The position numbers were made by a program, and so were the translations under genes. A DNA stretch of 64,000 bases from Methylobacterium sp. WSM2598 (GTDB lineage: Bacteria; Pseudomonadota; Alphaproteobacteria; Rhizobiales; Beijerinckiaceae): positions 5,220,438 to 5,284,437 of the forward strand of contig NZ_KB900609.1 of assembly GCF_000379105.1 (NCBI RefSeq), given 5' to 3'. Each line of letters begins with the position of its first letter. Positions within the stretch are counted from its first letter, which is position 1. Of the stretch, positions 8,015 to 16,329 are shown one piece after another. The notes beneath the pieces were generated by a model. That model saw only the letters and a program-made list of their open reading frames with translations, ran no database searches and was not told the origin of the DNA.

Positions 8015-8194
8015 GCGCTTCCTCCTCCGCGGGACCGGTGCCGGGTCGCCGCGGCGCCCCGCGGGCCGGGACGGCGTCGGCGCGGCGGTCCGCGCTCTTG
8101 CAACCTCGGCGGGTCTCGGGGCCGCGCGGCGAGGTCGTGACGGTCGGACGCTAAGCGGAGTTGCGCGGGGCAGCTCTGCTTAGCTCTTGTTCTT

Positions 8195-8240
8195 GCATCA
8201 TTTTCGCCGCCGAACCGGTGACCACTTCGGCGAATGATGC
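8195..8240. repeat. Rhizobiales-type intergenic palindromic repeat, copy 1
   Basis: GCATCATTTTCGCCGCCGAA, then ACCGGTGACCACTTCGGCG and ATGATGC, form an imperfect hairpin. The core ACCGGTGACCACTTCGGCGA matches the larger element at 41503-41608 (ACCGGTATCCACTTCGTCGG) and the copy near 34556. It is a dispersed non-coding element. Confidence 0.6.
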
Positions 8241-8256
8241 TTAGAAGCGCGCTTCG

Positions 8257-8274
8257 TGTAGGACAATCCAGATT
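8257..8274. promoter_or_regulatory. Candidate LysR operator, copy A
   Basis: TGTAGGACAATCCAGATT is the exact reverse complement of 9237-9254. It lies about 240 bases upstream of the COG4091 gene start and just past the 3' end of lysR. Identical copies in front of two divergent transcription units point to one regulator, most simply the LysR protein encoded between them. Confidence 0.55.
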
Positions 8275-8297
8275 TCCGAGCCCACCGTGAAGCCCGG

Positions 8298-9200
8298 CTA
8301 AAGGGTCGCCGCCCGCGCCCGCGCCCACTCGTCCCGCTCCCGGCGGATCCAGTCGAGGAAGGCCTGGACCTTGCGCAGGCGCAGGTGATCGGGCGGGCAG
8401 GTGACCCACTGCGTCACCAGGGCGGTGCGCGGCGGGTCGCGCACCGGGCAGGCGAGGCGCCCCGATCGCAGGTCGTCCCACAGCATCAGGTCGCTCTCGA
8501 GCGCGATGCCGAGCCCGCCCGCCGCGGCGTCGATCGCCATGTGGGTGCGGTCGAAGAGCAGCCGGCGCCAGCGCGCCGCCGGGGCGGTGCCGGCGAGCTT
8601 GAACCAGTGCGCCCACTGCATCTGCGACTTCACCGAGTGGATGAGCCGGTGCCGGTGAAGCTCCCCGGGCGCGAGGCTGCCGGGTGCGGCGAGGGCGGGC
8701 GCGCAGACGGGCCGGAAGCACTCCTCCACCAGCCCCTCCGCGTAGAGGCCGGGCCAGCCCCCGGTGCCGTGGCGGATCTCGATGTCCACGCTCTCCTTCT
8801 GGAAGGCGGTCGGCTCGTTGGTCCCGTCGAGGCGCAGTTCGAGGTCGGGATGCGCGTCGAGGAAGCGGGCGAGCCGCGGCAGCAGCCACTTCGTCGAGAG
8901 GCTCGGCGTCGCCCGCACCGTGAGGGTGGTGACCGACCGGAATCCCTGGATGCGCTCCGTCGCCTCCATGATCCGGTCGATCTCGCCGCCGATCATCTCG
9001 AAGTAGCGCTCGCCCGCCTCGGTCAGGACGACGTTGCGGCCCGCCTTGCCGATCAGCGCCGTGCCGAGGCCGACCTCCAGGGTCTGGATCTGCTGGCTCA
9101 CCGCGGAGGGCGTGACCCCGAGCTCCTCCGCGGCCCGGGTGATGCTCCCGGAGCGGGCGACCGCGTGGAAGACCGTAATGGCGCGAAGCGGAACCGGCAT
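8298..9200 (-). CDS. LysR-family transcriptional regulator
   Basis: 300 aa. The N-terminal winged helix-turn-helix spans residues 1-65 (ITRAAEELGVTPSAVSQQIQ), followed by a long linker helix and a LysR substrate-binding domain. The N-terminus (PVPLRAITVFHAVARSGSI) is of the GcvA type. It is transcribed divergently from the TRAP operon and lies between that operon and the minus-strand catabolic genes, both of which carry the same 18-bp motif. It probably activates both in response to the transported substrate. Confidence 0.93.
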   Translation of the reverse strand: MPVPLRAITVFHAVARSGSITRAAEELGVTPSAVSQQIQTLEVGLGTALIGKAGRNVVLTEAGERYFEMIGGEIDRIMEATERIQGFRSVTTLTVRATPSLSTKWLLPRLARFLDAHPDLELRLDGTNEPTAFQKESVDIEIRHGTGGWPGLYAEGLVEECFRPVCAPALAAPGSLAPGELHRHRLIHSVKSQMQWAHWFKLAGTAPAARWRRLLFDRTHMAIDAAAGGLGIALESDLMLWDDLRSGRLACPVRDPPRTALVTQWVTCPPDHLRLRKVQAFLDWIRRERDEWARARAATL

Positions 9201-9218
9201 GCCGACAGTTTAGCCGCG

Positions 9219-9261
9219 CTACATGAACGCGCAAACAATCTGGATTGTCCTACATGAACGC
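9219..9261. promoter_or_regulatory. Candidate LysR operator, copy B, with 31-bp-spaced direct repeats
   Basis: The direct repeat CTACATGAACGC occurs at 9219-9230 and 9250-9261, exactly 31 bases (about three helical turns) apart. The 18-mer AATCTGGATTGTCCTACA at 9237-9254 overlaps the second copy and is repeated in inverse orientation at 8257-8274. The site sits between the lysR start (9200) and the TRAP operon (9461), where a LysR tetramer would be expected to bind. Confidence 0.6.
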
Positions 9262-9460
9262 CCTTCCTAGTGTCGGGCAGGACACCAGAAGAGCCGCCCC
9301 GGAGCGGGGCGCCGACAGGAGCGACAGGGAGGAGGAGCGCGGGACGCGCGCCCGGGGCGCCCCGCCCCCCAATCCCGCACCGCCCGACCCGCGGCGCAAC
9401 CCAGACAGAAACGATGCCGCACCGCGACCGAGCGGATGACGGCGCGCTGGAGGAAACACC

Positions 9461-10495
9461 ATGACCGAGACGGATTCCAAGCCGAAGGGCGGCCTCTCGC
9501 GCCGCAGCCTGCTGACCGCGGCCGCCGCCGTCCCGCTGGTCGCGATCCGCACCCGGCCGGCGCGCGCGGCCGAGTTCACCTACAAGCTCGCGACCGGCCA
9601 ATCCCTCACCCAGCCGATCAACGCCCGCCTCGACCAGGCGACGCAGCGGATCCGCGAGGCCTCCGGCGGGCGCCTGGAACTGAAGTTCTTCCCCGCGAGC
9701 CAGCTCGGCTCCGACACCGACCTGATCACGCAGGTGCGCTCGGGCGGGATCGAGTTCCTCAACATCGCCGGCTCGGTGATCTCGACCGTCGCGGCGGGGG
9801 CGGCGATCACCAACGTGGGCTTCGCCTTCGCGGATTACGACCAGGCGTGGCGCGGGGCGGACGGTCCGATCGGCCAGTACGTCCGCACCCAGATCGAGAA
9901 GGCCGGTCTCCTCGTCGCCGCCAAGGCCGCGGACAACAGCTTCCGGCAGATCACCTCGGCCTCGAAGCCGATCAGGACGCCCGACGACCTCAAGGGCTAC
10001 CGCATCCGCGTGCCGGTCTCGCCGATCTTCACCTCGCTGTTCTCGGCGCTCGGGGCGAGCCCGACCTCGATCAACTTCAACGAGCTCTACACCGCGCTGC
10101 AGACCCGGCTCGTCGACGGTCAGGAGAACGGGCTGGTGGCGATCGACGCCGGCAAGCTCTACGAGGTCCAGAAATACGTCTCCGAGACCAACCACATCTG
10201 GGACCCGTTCTGGATCGTGGCGAACCGGCGGGCCTTCGGCCGGCTGCCGGAGCCGCTGCAGGAGATCGTGCGGCGCGAGCTCGACCGGGCCGCGCAGGAG
10301 CAGCGCGAGGACGTGGCGCGGCTGAACGGCACGCTCAAGACCCAGCTCGTCGCCAAGGGCCTGGTCTTCGAGGCCGCCGACAAGGACGCGTTCCGCCGCA
10401 GCCTCACCCAGGCCGGCTTCTACCGCGACTGGAAGGAGAAGTTCGGCCCCGAGGCCTGGAAGGCGCTCGAATCCGTGACGGGGGCGCTCGCATGA
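9461..10495 (+). CDS. TRAP transporter substrate-binding protein (DctP family)
   Basis: 344 aa from an ATG with GGAGG upstream. A twin-arginine signal (LSRRSLLTAAAAVPLVAI, cleaved near RAA-EF) exports it folded to the periplasm. The body has family hallmarks: GQSLTQPINARLDQ, SQLGSDTDLITQVRSG, LKGYRIRVPVSPIF and DGQENGL. It captures an organic acid for the membrane subunit. Its stop overlaps the ATG of the permease gene by 4 bases. Confidence 0.92.
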   Translation: MTETDSKPKGGLSRRSLLTAAAAVPLVAIRTRPARAAEFTYKLATGQSLTQPINARLDQATQRIREASGGRLELKFFPASQLGSDTDLITQVRSGGIEFLNIAGSVISTVAAGAAITNVGFAFADYDQAWRGADGPIGQYVRTQIEKAGLLVAAKAADNSFRQITSASKPIRTPDDLKGYRIRVPVSPIFTSLFSALGASPTSINFNELYTALQTRLVDGQENGLVAIDAGKLYEVQKYVSETNHIWDPFWIVANRRAFGRLPEPLQEIVRRELDRAAQEQREDVARLNGTLKTQLVAKGLVFEAADKDAFRRSLTQAGFYRDWKEKFGPEAWKALESVTGALA

Positions 10496-12369
10496 GCGCG
10501 GCGGCCGACATGCCGGGCCGCGCCGACGCGCTCCCCGCCCCCCATTCCGACTGGCTCTCCCTCGCCGACCGCGTCCTGCGCGCGGCCGTCGAGGGACCGG
10601 CCGCCCTCCTGGTGGCCGCCGAGGTGGCGATCCTGTTCGCCGGCATCGTCGCGCGGGCGCTCGGGCACCCGATCATCTGGAGCGACGAACTCGCCTCGAT
10701 CCTGTTCCTCTGGCTCGCCATGCTGGGCAGCGTCGTGGCGATCCAGCGCGGCGAGCACATGCGGCTCACCTTCGTGGTCGGCAAGCTCCCGCCGCGGGCG
10801 CAGGCCTGGTGCGAGGCGCTGGCGGTCGGGACGGTCTTCGTCTTCCTGGTCCTCCTGCTCCGCGCCGCCTCCGACTACACGGAGGACCAGTCCTTCGTGG
10901 AGACGCCGGCCCTCGGCTGGCCCGGGACGGTGCGGGCGCTCGCGGTGCCGGTCGGCTTCGTGGCGGCGCTGCTCGGCTGCTCGCTGCGCCTCGCCCGCCG
11001 CGGGATCGCCGACCTCCTCGGGGTCGGGCTCGTCCTCGCGGGGCTGGCCGGGCTCCTCGCCCTCGGCGCCCCGCTCCTGACGGATCTCGGCAACTGGGCC
11101 CTCGTGGTGTTCTTCATCGGGCTCCTCGGCCTCGGCATCCTGGCGGGCGTGCCGATCGCGTTCTCGTTCGCGCTCGCGACCTCGGCCTACCTGCTGACCG
11201 TCACCTCGACGCCGCTCACCATCGTGGTCGGGCGGATGGACGAGGGCATGAGCGGCCTGATCCTGCTCGCCATCCCGCTCTTCGTGCTGCTCGGGCAGCT
11301 CGTCGAGGCGACCGGGATGGCGCGGGTGATGGTGGCCTTCCTGGCCTCGCTGCTCGGCCACGTGCGGGCGGGCATGTCCTACGTGCTCCTCGGCGCGATG
11401 CTGCTCGTCTCCGGCATCTCCGGCTCGAAGACGGCCGACATGGCGGCGGTCGCCCCGGTGCTGTTTCCCGAGATGCGCCGGCGCGGCATGAAGGACGGCG
11501 AGCTGCTCTCGCTGCTCGCGGCCTCCGGCGCGATGAGCGAGACGATCCCGCCCTCGATCGTGCTCATCGCCATCGCCTCGGTCACCGGCGTGTCGATCGC
11601 CGCCCTGTTCACGGCCGGCATCCTGCCCGCCCTGGTCCTCGCCCTCGTGCTGGCGGCCGTCGCCCGCTACCGGGCGGGCCGGGAGGAGGACGCGGTCCGG
11701 GTGGCGCGCGCGCCCGCCTCGGTGGTGGGCCGCACCCTGCTGGCGGCGCTGCCGGCCCTCCTGCTGCCGTTCCTGATCCGCACCGCCGTGGTGGAGGGGA
11801 TCGCGACGGCCACCGAGGTCTCGACCATCGGCATCGCCTACTCGCTGGTGCTCGGCCTCCTCGTCTACCGGGGCGGCCTGTGCTGGCGGGCGGTGCTGCC
11901 GATGCTGGCGCGCACGGCCTCGCTCTCGGGCGCGATCCTGTTCATCGTCGGGGCGGCGAGCGCGATGGCCTGGGCGCTCACGCAATCGGGCTTCTCGCAC
12001 GACCTCGCCCGGGCGATGGCCGCGGTCCCCGGCGGGCAGGTCGGCTTCCTGCTGATCTCGGTCGTGGCCTTCATGGTGCTCGGAAGCCTGCTGGAGGGCA
12101 TCCCGGCCATCGTGCTGTTCGGGCCGCTCCTCTTCCCGATCGCGCACCAGTTCGGGATCCACGAGGTGCACTACGCCATGGTGGTCATCCTCGCCATGGG
12201 CCTGGGGCTGTTCGCGCCGCCCTTCGGCCTCTGCTACTACGCGGCCTGCATCATCGGGCAGGTCTCGCCGGAATCCGGGATGCGCCGGATCTGGATCTAT
12301 CTCGGGGCCCTGTTCCTCGGCCTGCTCGTGCTCACCTTCGTGCCCTGGTTCTCGACCGGGTTCCTCTGA
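10492..12369 (+). CDS. TRAP transporter permease, fused DctQ-DctM
   Basis: 625 aa. Residues of about 25-190 form the four-helix small subunit DctQ (ARALGHPIIWSDELASILFL). From about 200 to the end is the DctM large subunit, with roughly 12 helices and the motifs GLLGLGILAGVPIAF, SGISGSKTADMAAV and MSETIPPS. Fusion of Q and M is known in TRAP systems. It uses the Na+ or proton gradient to import the ligand delivered by the binding protein and is translationally coupled to it through an ATGA overlap. Confidence 0.93.
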   Translation: MSAAADMPGRADALPAPHSDWLSLADRVLRAAVEGPAALLVAAEVAILFAGIVARALGHPIIWSDELASILFLWLAMLGSVVAIQRGEHMRLTFVVGKLPPRAQAWCEALAVGTVFVFLVLLLRAASDYTEDQSFVETPALGWPGTVRALAVPVGFVAALLGCSLRLARRGIADLLGVGLVLAGLAGLLALGAPLLTDLGNWALVVFFIGLLGLGILAGVPIAFSFALATSAYLLTVTSTPLTIVVGRMDEGMSGLILLAIPLFVLLGQLVEATGMARVMVAFLASLLGHVRAGMSYVLLGAMLLVSGISGSKTADMAAVAPVLFPEMRRRGMKDGELLSLLAASGAMSETIPPSIVLIAIASVTGVSIAALFTAGILPALVLALVLAAVARYRAGREEDAVRVARAPASVVGRTLLAALPALLLPFLIRTAVVEGIATATEVSTIGIAYSLVLGLLVYRGGLCWRAVLPMLARTASLSGAILFIVGAASAMAWALTQSGFSHDLARAMAAVPGGQVGFLLISVVAFMVLGSLLEGIPAIVLFGPLLFPIAHQFGIHEVHYAMVVILAMGLGLFAPPFGLCYYAACIIGQVSPESGMRRIWIYLGALFLGLLVLTFVPWFSTGFL

Positions 12370-12577
12370 GGGCTGGCGCGCCCTTGCCGGGCGCGACCAC
12401 CCCGCCGGAATGCCGGGACTGGAACGGGGCCGCGGACCTGTCCGGGCCGGATCCGCCCCGACGACCGGGCGGGGGCGGACGCGCTCCGCCGCGGTTGGGC
12501 GGTGACGGGGGGGAGCGGGCTTTCGGCCGGGCCGCCCCGGTGCCCGCACCGTTCCGGCGCGGCTCAGCTCCGGCCGG

Positions 12578-12862
12578 TCACGGCCCCCCGCCGGAAGCGG
12601 GCCCGCCCTGGACGGCGTGAGCGACGCCGCGGCTGAAATAGCCCAGCGGCTTGGGCGTCCCCGGCAGGTAGTACTCCTCCAGTTCGGTCAGCGCGAAGCC
12701 GGCCGCTCGGAACGAGGCGGCCACCGGCCGGATGAGATTGCAGCCGACCGCCACCGCTCGCCAGAGCGGGTTCAGCCTGGACTGCCAGCGGGCGACCTTC
12801 GGGTCGCGCGACAGCCCGTGCTCCAGGAACAGGGCTCGGCCGCCGGGACGGAGGACGCGGCG
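12578..12862 (-). pseudogene. SAM-dependent methyltransferase, 3' part (interrupted by IS)
   Basis: This is the C-terminal part of a class I methyltransferase: RRVLRPGGRALFLEHGLS is the post-motif region, then NPLWRAVAVGCNLIRP, YYLPGTPKPLGYFSRGVA and a stop at 12578. It is cut off from its 5' part at 14249-14614 by an IS256-type element. Joining the two parts after removing the element and one copy of the 8-bp target duplication gives an uninterrupted frame of about 216 aa. The gene is therefore a recently disrupted one. Confidence 0.88.
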
Positions 12863-12870
12863 CACTTCCG
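12863..12870. repeat. 8-bp target site duplication, left copy
   Basis: CACTTCCG immediately left of the element, identical to 14249-14256. Eight bases is the usual IS256-family duplication length. Confidence 0.85.
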
Positions 12871-14248
12871 GGTCACGTCCGTCAATGAGGTGGACTTTCG
12901 GGGTGGAGTTGGAGCGGCCATCGGTCAGGCGGCTTGCGGTGGAAGAGTGATCGCCTCCTCGATCAACGCCGACGTGAGGCCGGCCATGCCCTCGACCTGC
13001 ATGTAGCGGTGCTGCAGCTGCCACTCGTCGTTGGCTTCCAGCAACACCGCGCCGATCAGGCGCTGGATCGAGTCGGTATTGGGAAAGATCCCGACCACAT
13101 CAGCGCGTCGCTTGATCTCCTTGTTCAGGCGTTCAAGCGGGTTTGTCGAATGCAATTTACTGCGATGCTGGGCCGGGAAGGTCATGTAGGCTAGAACGTC
13201 CTCGCAGGTTTCGGCGATGAAGCCGTGAAGCTTCGGCCAGCGGGTGTGCAGCTGCTCGGCGAGTTGGTGGAGCGCAGCGCGGGCCGCGGCCTGATCCGTC
13301 TGTTGGAAGGCGTGACGCAGGCCCGCCGCGACCATCGTCTGCTGGGCGCGCGGCACATACGCCAGGGCATTGCGGGTCCAATGAACACGACACCGCTGCC
13401 ACGTCGCCTTGAGCACCCGGCGGATCGCGGCCTTGAGACCCTCGTGGGCATCCGAGATCACGAGTTGCACGCCCGACAGCCCGCGCTTGACCAAGCTGCG
13501 CAGGAAGTCGGTCCAGAACACCTCGGCCTCGGATGGGCCGATGTGCAGCCCGACGATCTCCCGCCGGCCCTCGGTGTCCACCGCTACGGCGACTATGGCG
13601 GCCACCGACACGATGCGCCCGCCCTCACGCACCTTCAGGTAGGTGGCGTCGAGCCACAGATAGGGCCACGCGCCAGAGAGCGGACGCGTCAGGAACGCCG
13701 TGACGCGCTCATCGATGTCCTTGCACAGCTTGGACACGCTCGACTTCGAGATGCCCGACAGGCCCATGGCCTGCACAAGCTCGTCCACGCGCCGGGTCGA
13801 GACGCCGGCGATCCACGCCTCCTGGATCACCGCCACCAGCGCCTTCTCGACCGTCTTCCTCGGCTCCAGGAAGCCTGGGAAGTAGCTGCCGGTGCGCAGC
13901 TTGGGGATCTTGAGGTTGAGCGAGCCCAGCCGCGTGTCGAGGCTGCGCTCGCGGTAGCCGTTGCGGTAGGTGCTGCGCTCGCCCGTGCGCTCGTAGCGGC
14001 CCGCCCCGATCAGGCCCTCCACGTCTGCCTCCATCAGGATCTGCAGGACGGTCTCGGCGAGGCTGCGCAGGAAGTTGCCGTCGTCGGCCTTCTGCAGCGC
14101 CTCGATCAGTGCCACTCTGTCGTCGGTCATCGGGTGCTCCTGGCTCGGGTTGAAGTCCGCAAACTCCACCTTAGCCGCCAGCTCCGATGGCCACTCCAAG
14201 CCCCACCCCGGACCCCCTGAAAATTACACCTCGTCCGTGGACGCTACC
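12871..14248 (-). mobile_element. IS256-family insertion sequence, 1378 bp
   Basis: The ends are imperfect inverted repeats. The left end GGTCACGTCC...GAGGTGGACTTTC and the right end read inward, GGTAGCGTCC...GAGGTGTAATTTTC, share GGT..CGTCC......GAGGTG.A.TTT. Both sides carry the same 8-bp duplication CACTTCCG. One transposase gene fills the element. The perfect duplication and intact transposase suggest a recent and possibly still active insertion. Confidence 0.88.
12925..14130 (-). CDS. IS256-family (Mutator-type) transposase
   Basis: 401 aa, full length. The ATG at 14130 has AGGAG upstream; the frame stays open to 14199 but that extension has no support. The DDE catalytic triad is visible as LDATYLKVREG (D1), VISDAHEGLKAAI (D2) and STNPLERLNKEIKRR (E). 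C/H residues typical of the family occur in WQRCRVHWTRN. It catalyses copy-out/paste-in transposition. No internal stop or frameshift is seen. Confidence 0.95.
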   Translation of the reverse strand: MTDDRVALIEALQKADDGNFLRSLAETVLQILMEADVEGLIGAGRYERTGERSTYRNGYRERSLDTRLGSLNLKIPKLRTGSYFPGFLEPRKTVEKALVAVIQEAWIAGVSTRRVDELVQAMGLSGISKSSVSKLCKDIDERVTAFLTRPLSGAWPYLWLDATYLKVREGGRIVSVAAIVAVAVDTEGRREIVGLHIGPSEAEVFWTDFLRSLVKRGLSGVQLVISDAHEGLKAAIRRVLKATWQRCRVHWTRNALAYVPRAQQTMVAAGLRHAFQQTDQAAARAALHQLAEQLHTRWPKLHGFIAETCEDVLAYMTFPAQHRSKLHSTNPLERLNKEIKRRADVVGIFPNTDSIQRLIGAVLLEANDEWQLQHRYMQVEGMAGLTSALIEEAITLPPQAA

Positions 14249-14614
14249 CACTTCCGACAGGCTCCTCATCGGATCATGCACGGAACAGAGCGTGTAGGTG
14301 ATCACGGCCGTGTCAACGCAAGCGTCCTCCAGCGGCAGGCTCTCCGCCGGCGCGGTCCGGATCTCGACCGGGATCTTGGCCGCCCGCCGCCGCGCCGCGC
14401 CGAGCTTCAGGAACGCCTCGTTCGGATCGACGCCGATCACGCGCGAGACACGCGCAGGGTCGTAGAAGGGAAGGTTCAGGCCCGGGCCGAACCCGACCTC
14501 CAGCACCGTGCCGGCGGCACGCGGCACGATCTTCTCGCGCTCGGCACTCACATTGGCCATCGCGCACGCACACCGCACGAGGCGGGGACCGACATGCCGC
14601 TCGTAGAAGCCCAT
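14249..14614 (-). pseudogene. SAM-dependent methyltransferase, 5' part (interrupted by IS)
   Basis: The original start is ATG 14614 with GGAGGAACG just upstream. The frame begins MGFYERHVGPRLVRCA. Motif I, VLEVGFGPGLNLPFY, follows near residue 37 and the acidic residue of motif II is in IGVDPNEAFL. Motif IV-like VDTAVITYTLCSV precedes the break. It is truncated at the target duplication (14249-14256), after which the frame runs into the IS end. The closest functional type is the small class I methyltransferases of the UbiE/PmtA kind. The substrate is unknown. Confidence 0.88.
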
Positions 14615-15004
14615 CCGTTCCTCCTGCCGCGCGTGGCCGCGCCCGATGGTCGTGTCGGGGCATGCGAGGGACGTCCGTCGGACATAGCACGGATCGCGCC
14701 GAATGCCGATGATCCGCCCCGAGGCCGGGAGGGGCGGCGGTGGCGGGGCGGCTGGCCCGCGCAGCGCCGCGTTCTCCCGCCCTGCCGGCAGGCCGCCCCC
14801 GATCCGCGCGGGATCGAGGGTGAGCGCGCCGCGGCCCACCCGCGGAGGCGGTCGGTTCGTCCGGCGCCCCGGTGGGGAAGTCCCCTTCAGGTGGTCGAGG
14901 AGCGGGCAGACGCGGGCGCTGAGCCGCCGCGAGGGGTGGAGCGTCCACAGGGCGATGGCCCACCCCTCCCCACGCCCGGTCGTCCCGCGCGCGGGCGTTC
15001 CGCG
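14615..15004. other. Intergenic region, no gene recognised
   Basis: 390 bases between the methyltransferase start and the 3' end of the amidohydrolase gene. The open frames here lack ribosome sites and recognisable domains. Promoter elements for the methyltransferase should lie at 14615-14720, but no clear -35/-10 was seen. Confidence 0.4.
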
Positions 15005-16282
15005 CTAGCGCACGGCGAAGGGCGCCTGGAACGGTCGCCCGAACACCACGCCGGTGTTCACCGTCTGCACCGGCTTGAGGAAGGCGGTCCCGCCGCGGGT
15101 GTTGCCGCGGGTGTCGACGAACGTCACGGGCCCCTCCACCCACTCCATCACCGACACGTCGCCGGGCGCGCCGACCTGGAGGGTGCCGAGCTTGGGGCCG
15201 CGATCGATCACCCGGGCGGGGGCGGAGGTCGCCATCGCGACGACCTGCTCCGGGCTGAAGCCGAGCGGCAGGAACTTGCTCATCACCCAGGGCAGGAACG
15301 GCATGCCCGGCGTGTTGCCCGAGACCACGTGCAGGTCGGACGAGATCGTGTCCGGCGGCGCCCCCTGGGCGATCGCGGCCTCGGCCACGGTGAAGTCGAA
15401 GCTGCCGCCGCCGTGGCCGATGTCGAAGATCACGCCGCGCCGCTTCGCCTCCAGGGCGGCGGGCAGCAGCTTCCCGTCCTGCACGATGTTCGTGAACTGG
15501 CCGGCGAGGTTCGGCGCCCCCGAATAGCAATGCGTGAGGATGTCGCCGGGCCGCAGCAGGTCCAGGATCTGGCTCATGAGCGCGGCGGTCTCGACGCCGC
15601 CGATATGGACCATGATCTTGGCGGGGCGCCCGGACATCTCGCAGGCCTGAATGGCCCGCCGCAGCGGCTCGGCACCGTGCTTGAAGATGACGTTCTCGGA
15701 CATCCGCACCTTCACGCCGATGACGAAGTCCGGGTTCTCCGCCAGGGCCAGGGCGCAGGCCTCCACCTGGGCATTGTCGATGTTGTAGAGTTCGGCGACC
15801 GGAAAGGCCGAGAGGCCATTGTTGGCGATGTGCACGAAGGCGAACATCCGCGTGCGGGTCTGGGCGGCGATGTGCCGGCGCAGGGCCGCGAGGTTGTTGG
15901 CGCCCGCGTCGCCGGCCGAGACCACCGTGGTCACCCCGGAGAACGGCACGGTCTCGTCCGCCGGGATGCCGATGGCCGACCCGTACGGGTAGGTGTGGGC
16001 GTGGAGATCGACCAGTCCCGGCAGGACGAGCTTGCCCGAGGCGTCGAGCACGCGCTGCGCGCGCGCGGCCGGGATCTCGGGGTCGAGCGCCTCGATCACG
16101 CCGAAGCGGATGCCGACGTCGCGCTTGGCGCGCAGGGACTGGCTCGGATCGACGACCTCGCCGCCCTTGATCACGAGGTCGAACTTGTCGTTGGGCTCGA
16201 TCGCGCCCCTCGCCCCCGCCGCCGCCAGGATGCCGGCGGCGGACAGGCCGCCGAGCCAGGTCCGACGTGTCACGTCGCTCAT
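15005..16282 (-). CDS. Amidohydrolase/deacetylase family metallohydrolase
   Basis: 425 aa. A twin-arginine-type leader (VTRRTWLGGLSAAGILAAAG) suggests export. It then has dihydroorotase-like features: the strand FDLVIKGGEVVDP, the metal motif GLVDLHAHTYPYG, later metal ligands in HIANNG and LTHCYSG, and ISSDLHVVSGN near the C-terminus (the Asp/His region). The substrate is an amide or lactam that cannot be named. It lies directly downstream of an esterase on the same strand, about 45 bases apart, in a hydrolase cluster. Confidence 0.8.
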   Translation of the reverse strand: MSDVTRRTWLGGLSAAGILAAAGARGAIEPNDKFDLVIKGGEVVDPSQSLRAKRDVGIRFGVIEALDPEIPAARAQRVLDASGKLVLPGLVDLHAHTYPYGSAIGIPADETVPFSGVTTVVSAGDAGANNLAALRRHIAAQTRTRMFAFVHIANNGLSAFPVAELYNIDNAQVEACALALAENPDFVIGVKVRMSENVIFKHGAEPLRRAIQACEMSGRPAKIMVHIGGVETAALMSQILDLLRPGDILTHCYSGAPNLAGQFTNIVQDGKLLPAALEAKRRGVIFDIGHGGGSFDFTVAEAAIAQGAPPDTISSDLHVVSGNTPGMPFLPWVMSKFLPLGFSPEQVVAMATSAPARVIDRGPKLGTLQVGAPGDVSVMEWVEGPVTFVDTRGNTRGGTAFLKPVQTVNTGVVFGRPFQAPFAVR

Positions 16283-16329
16283 GGTGCCCTCCCTGCGTGC
16301 CGCCCAGCCGGCGTCACGCCTTCCGATCG

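Noticed and set aside
12876..14238. CGTCCGT as the target duplication of the IS256-type element
   Set aside because: This 7-mer lies inside the terminal inverted repeats on both sides. The real duplication is the outer 8-bp CACTTCCG, which also restores the interrupted gene.
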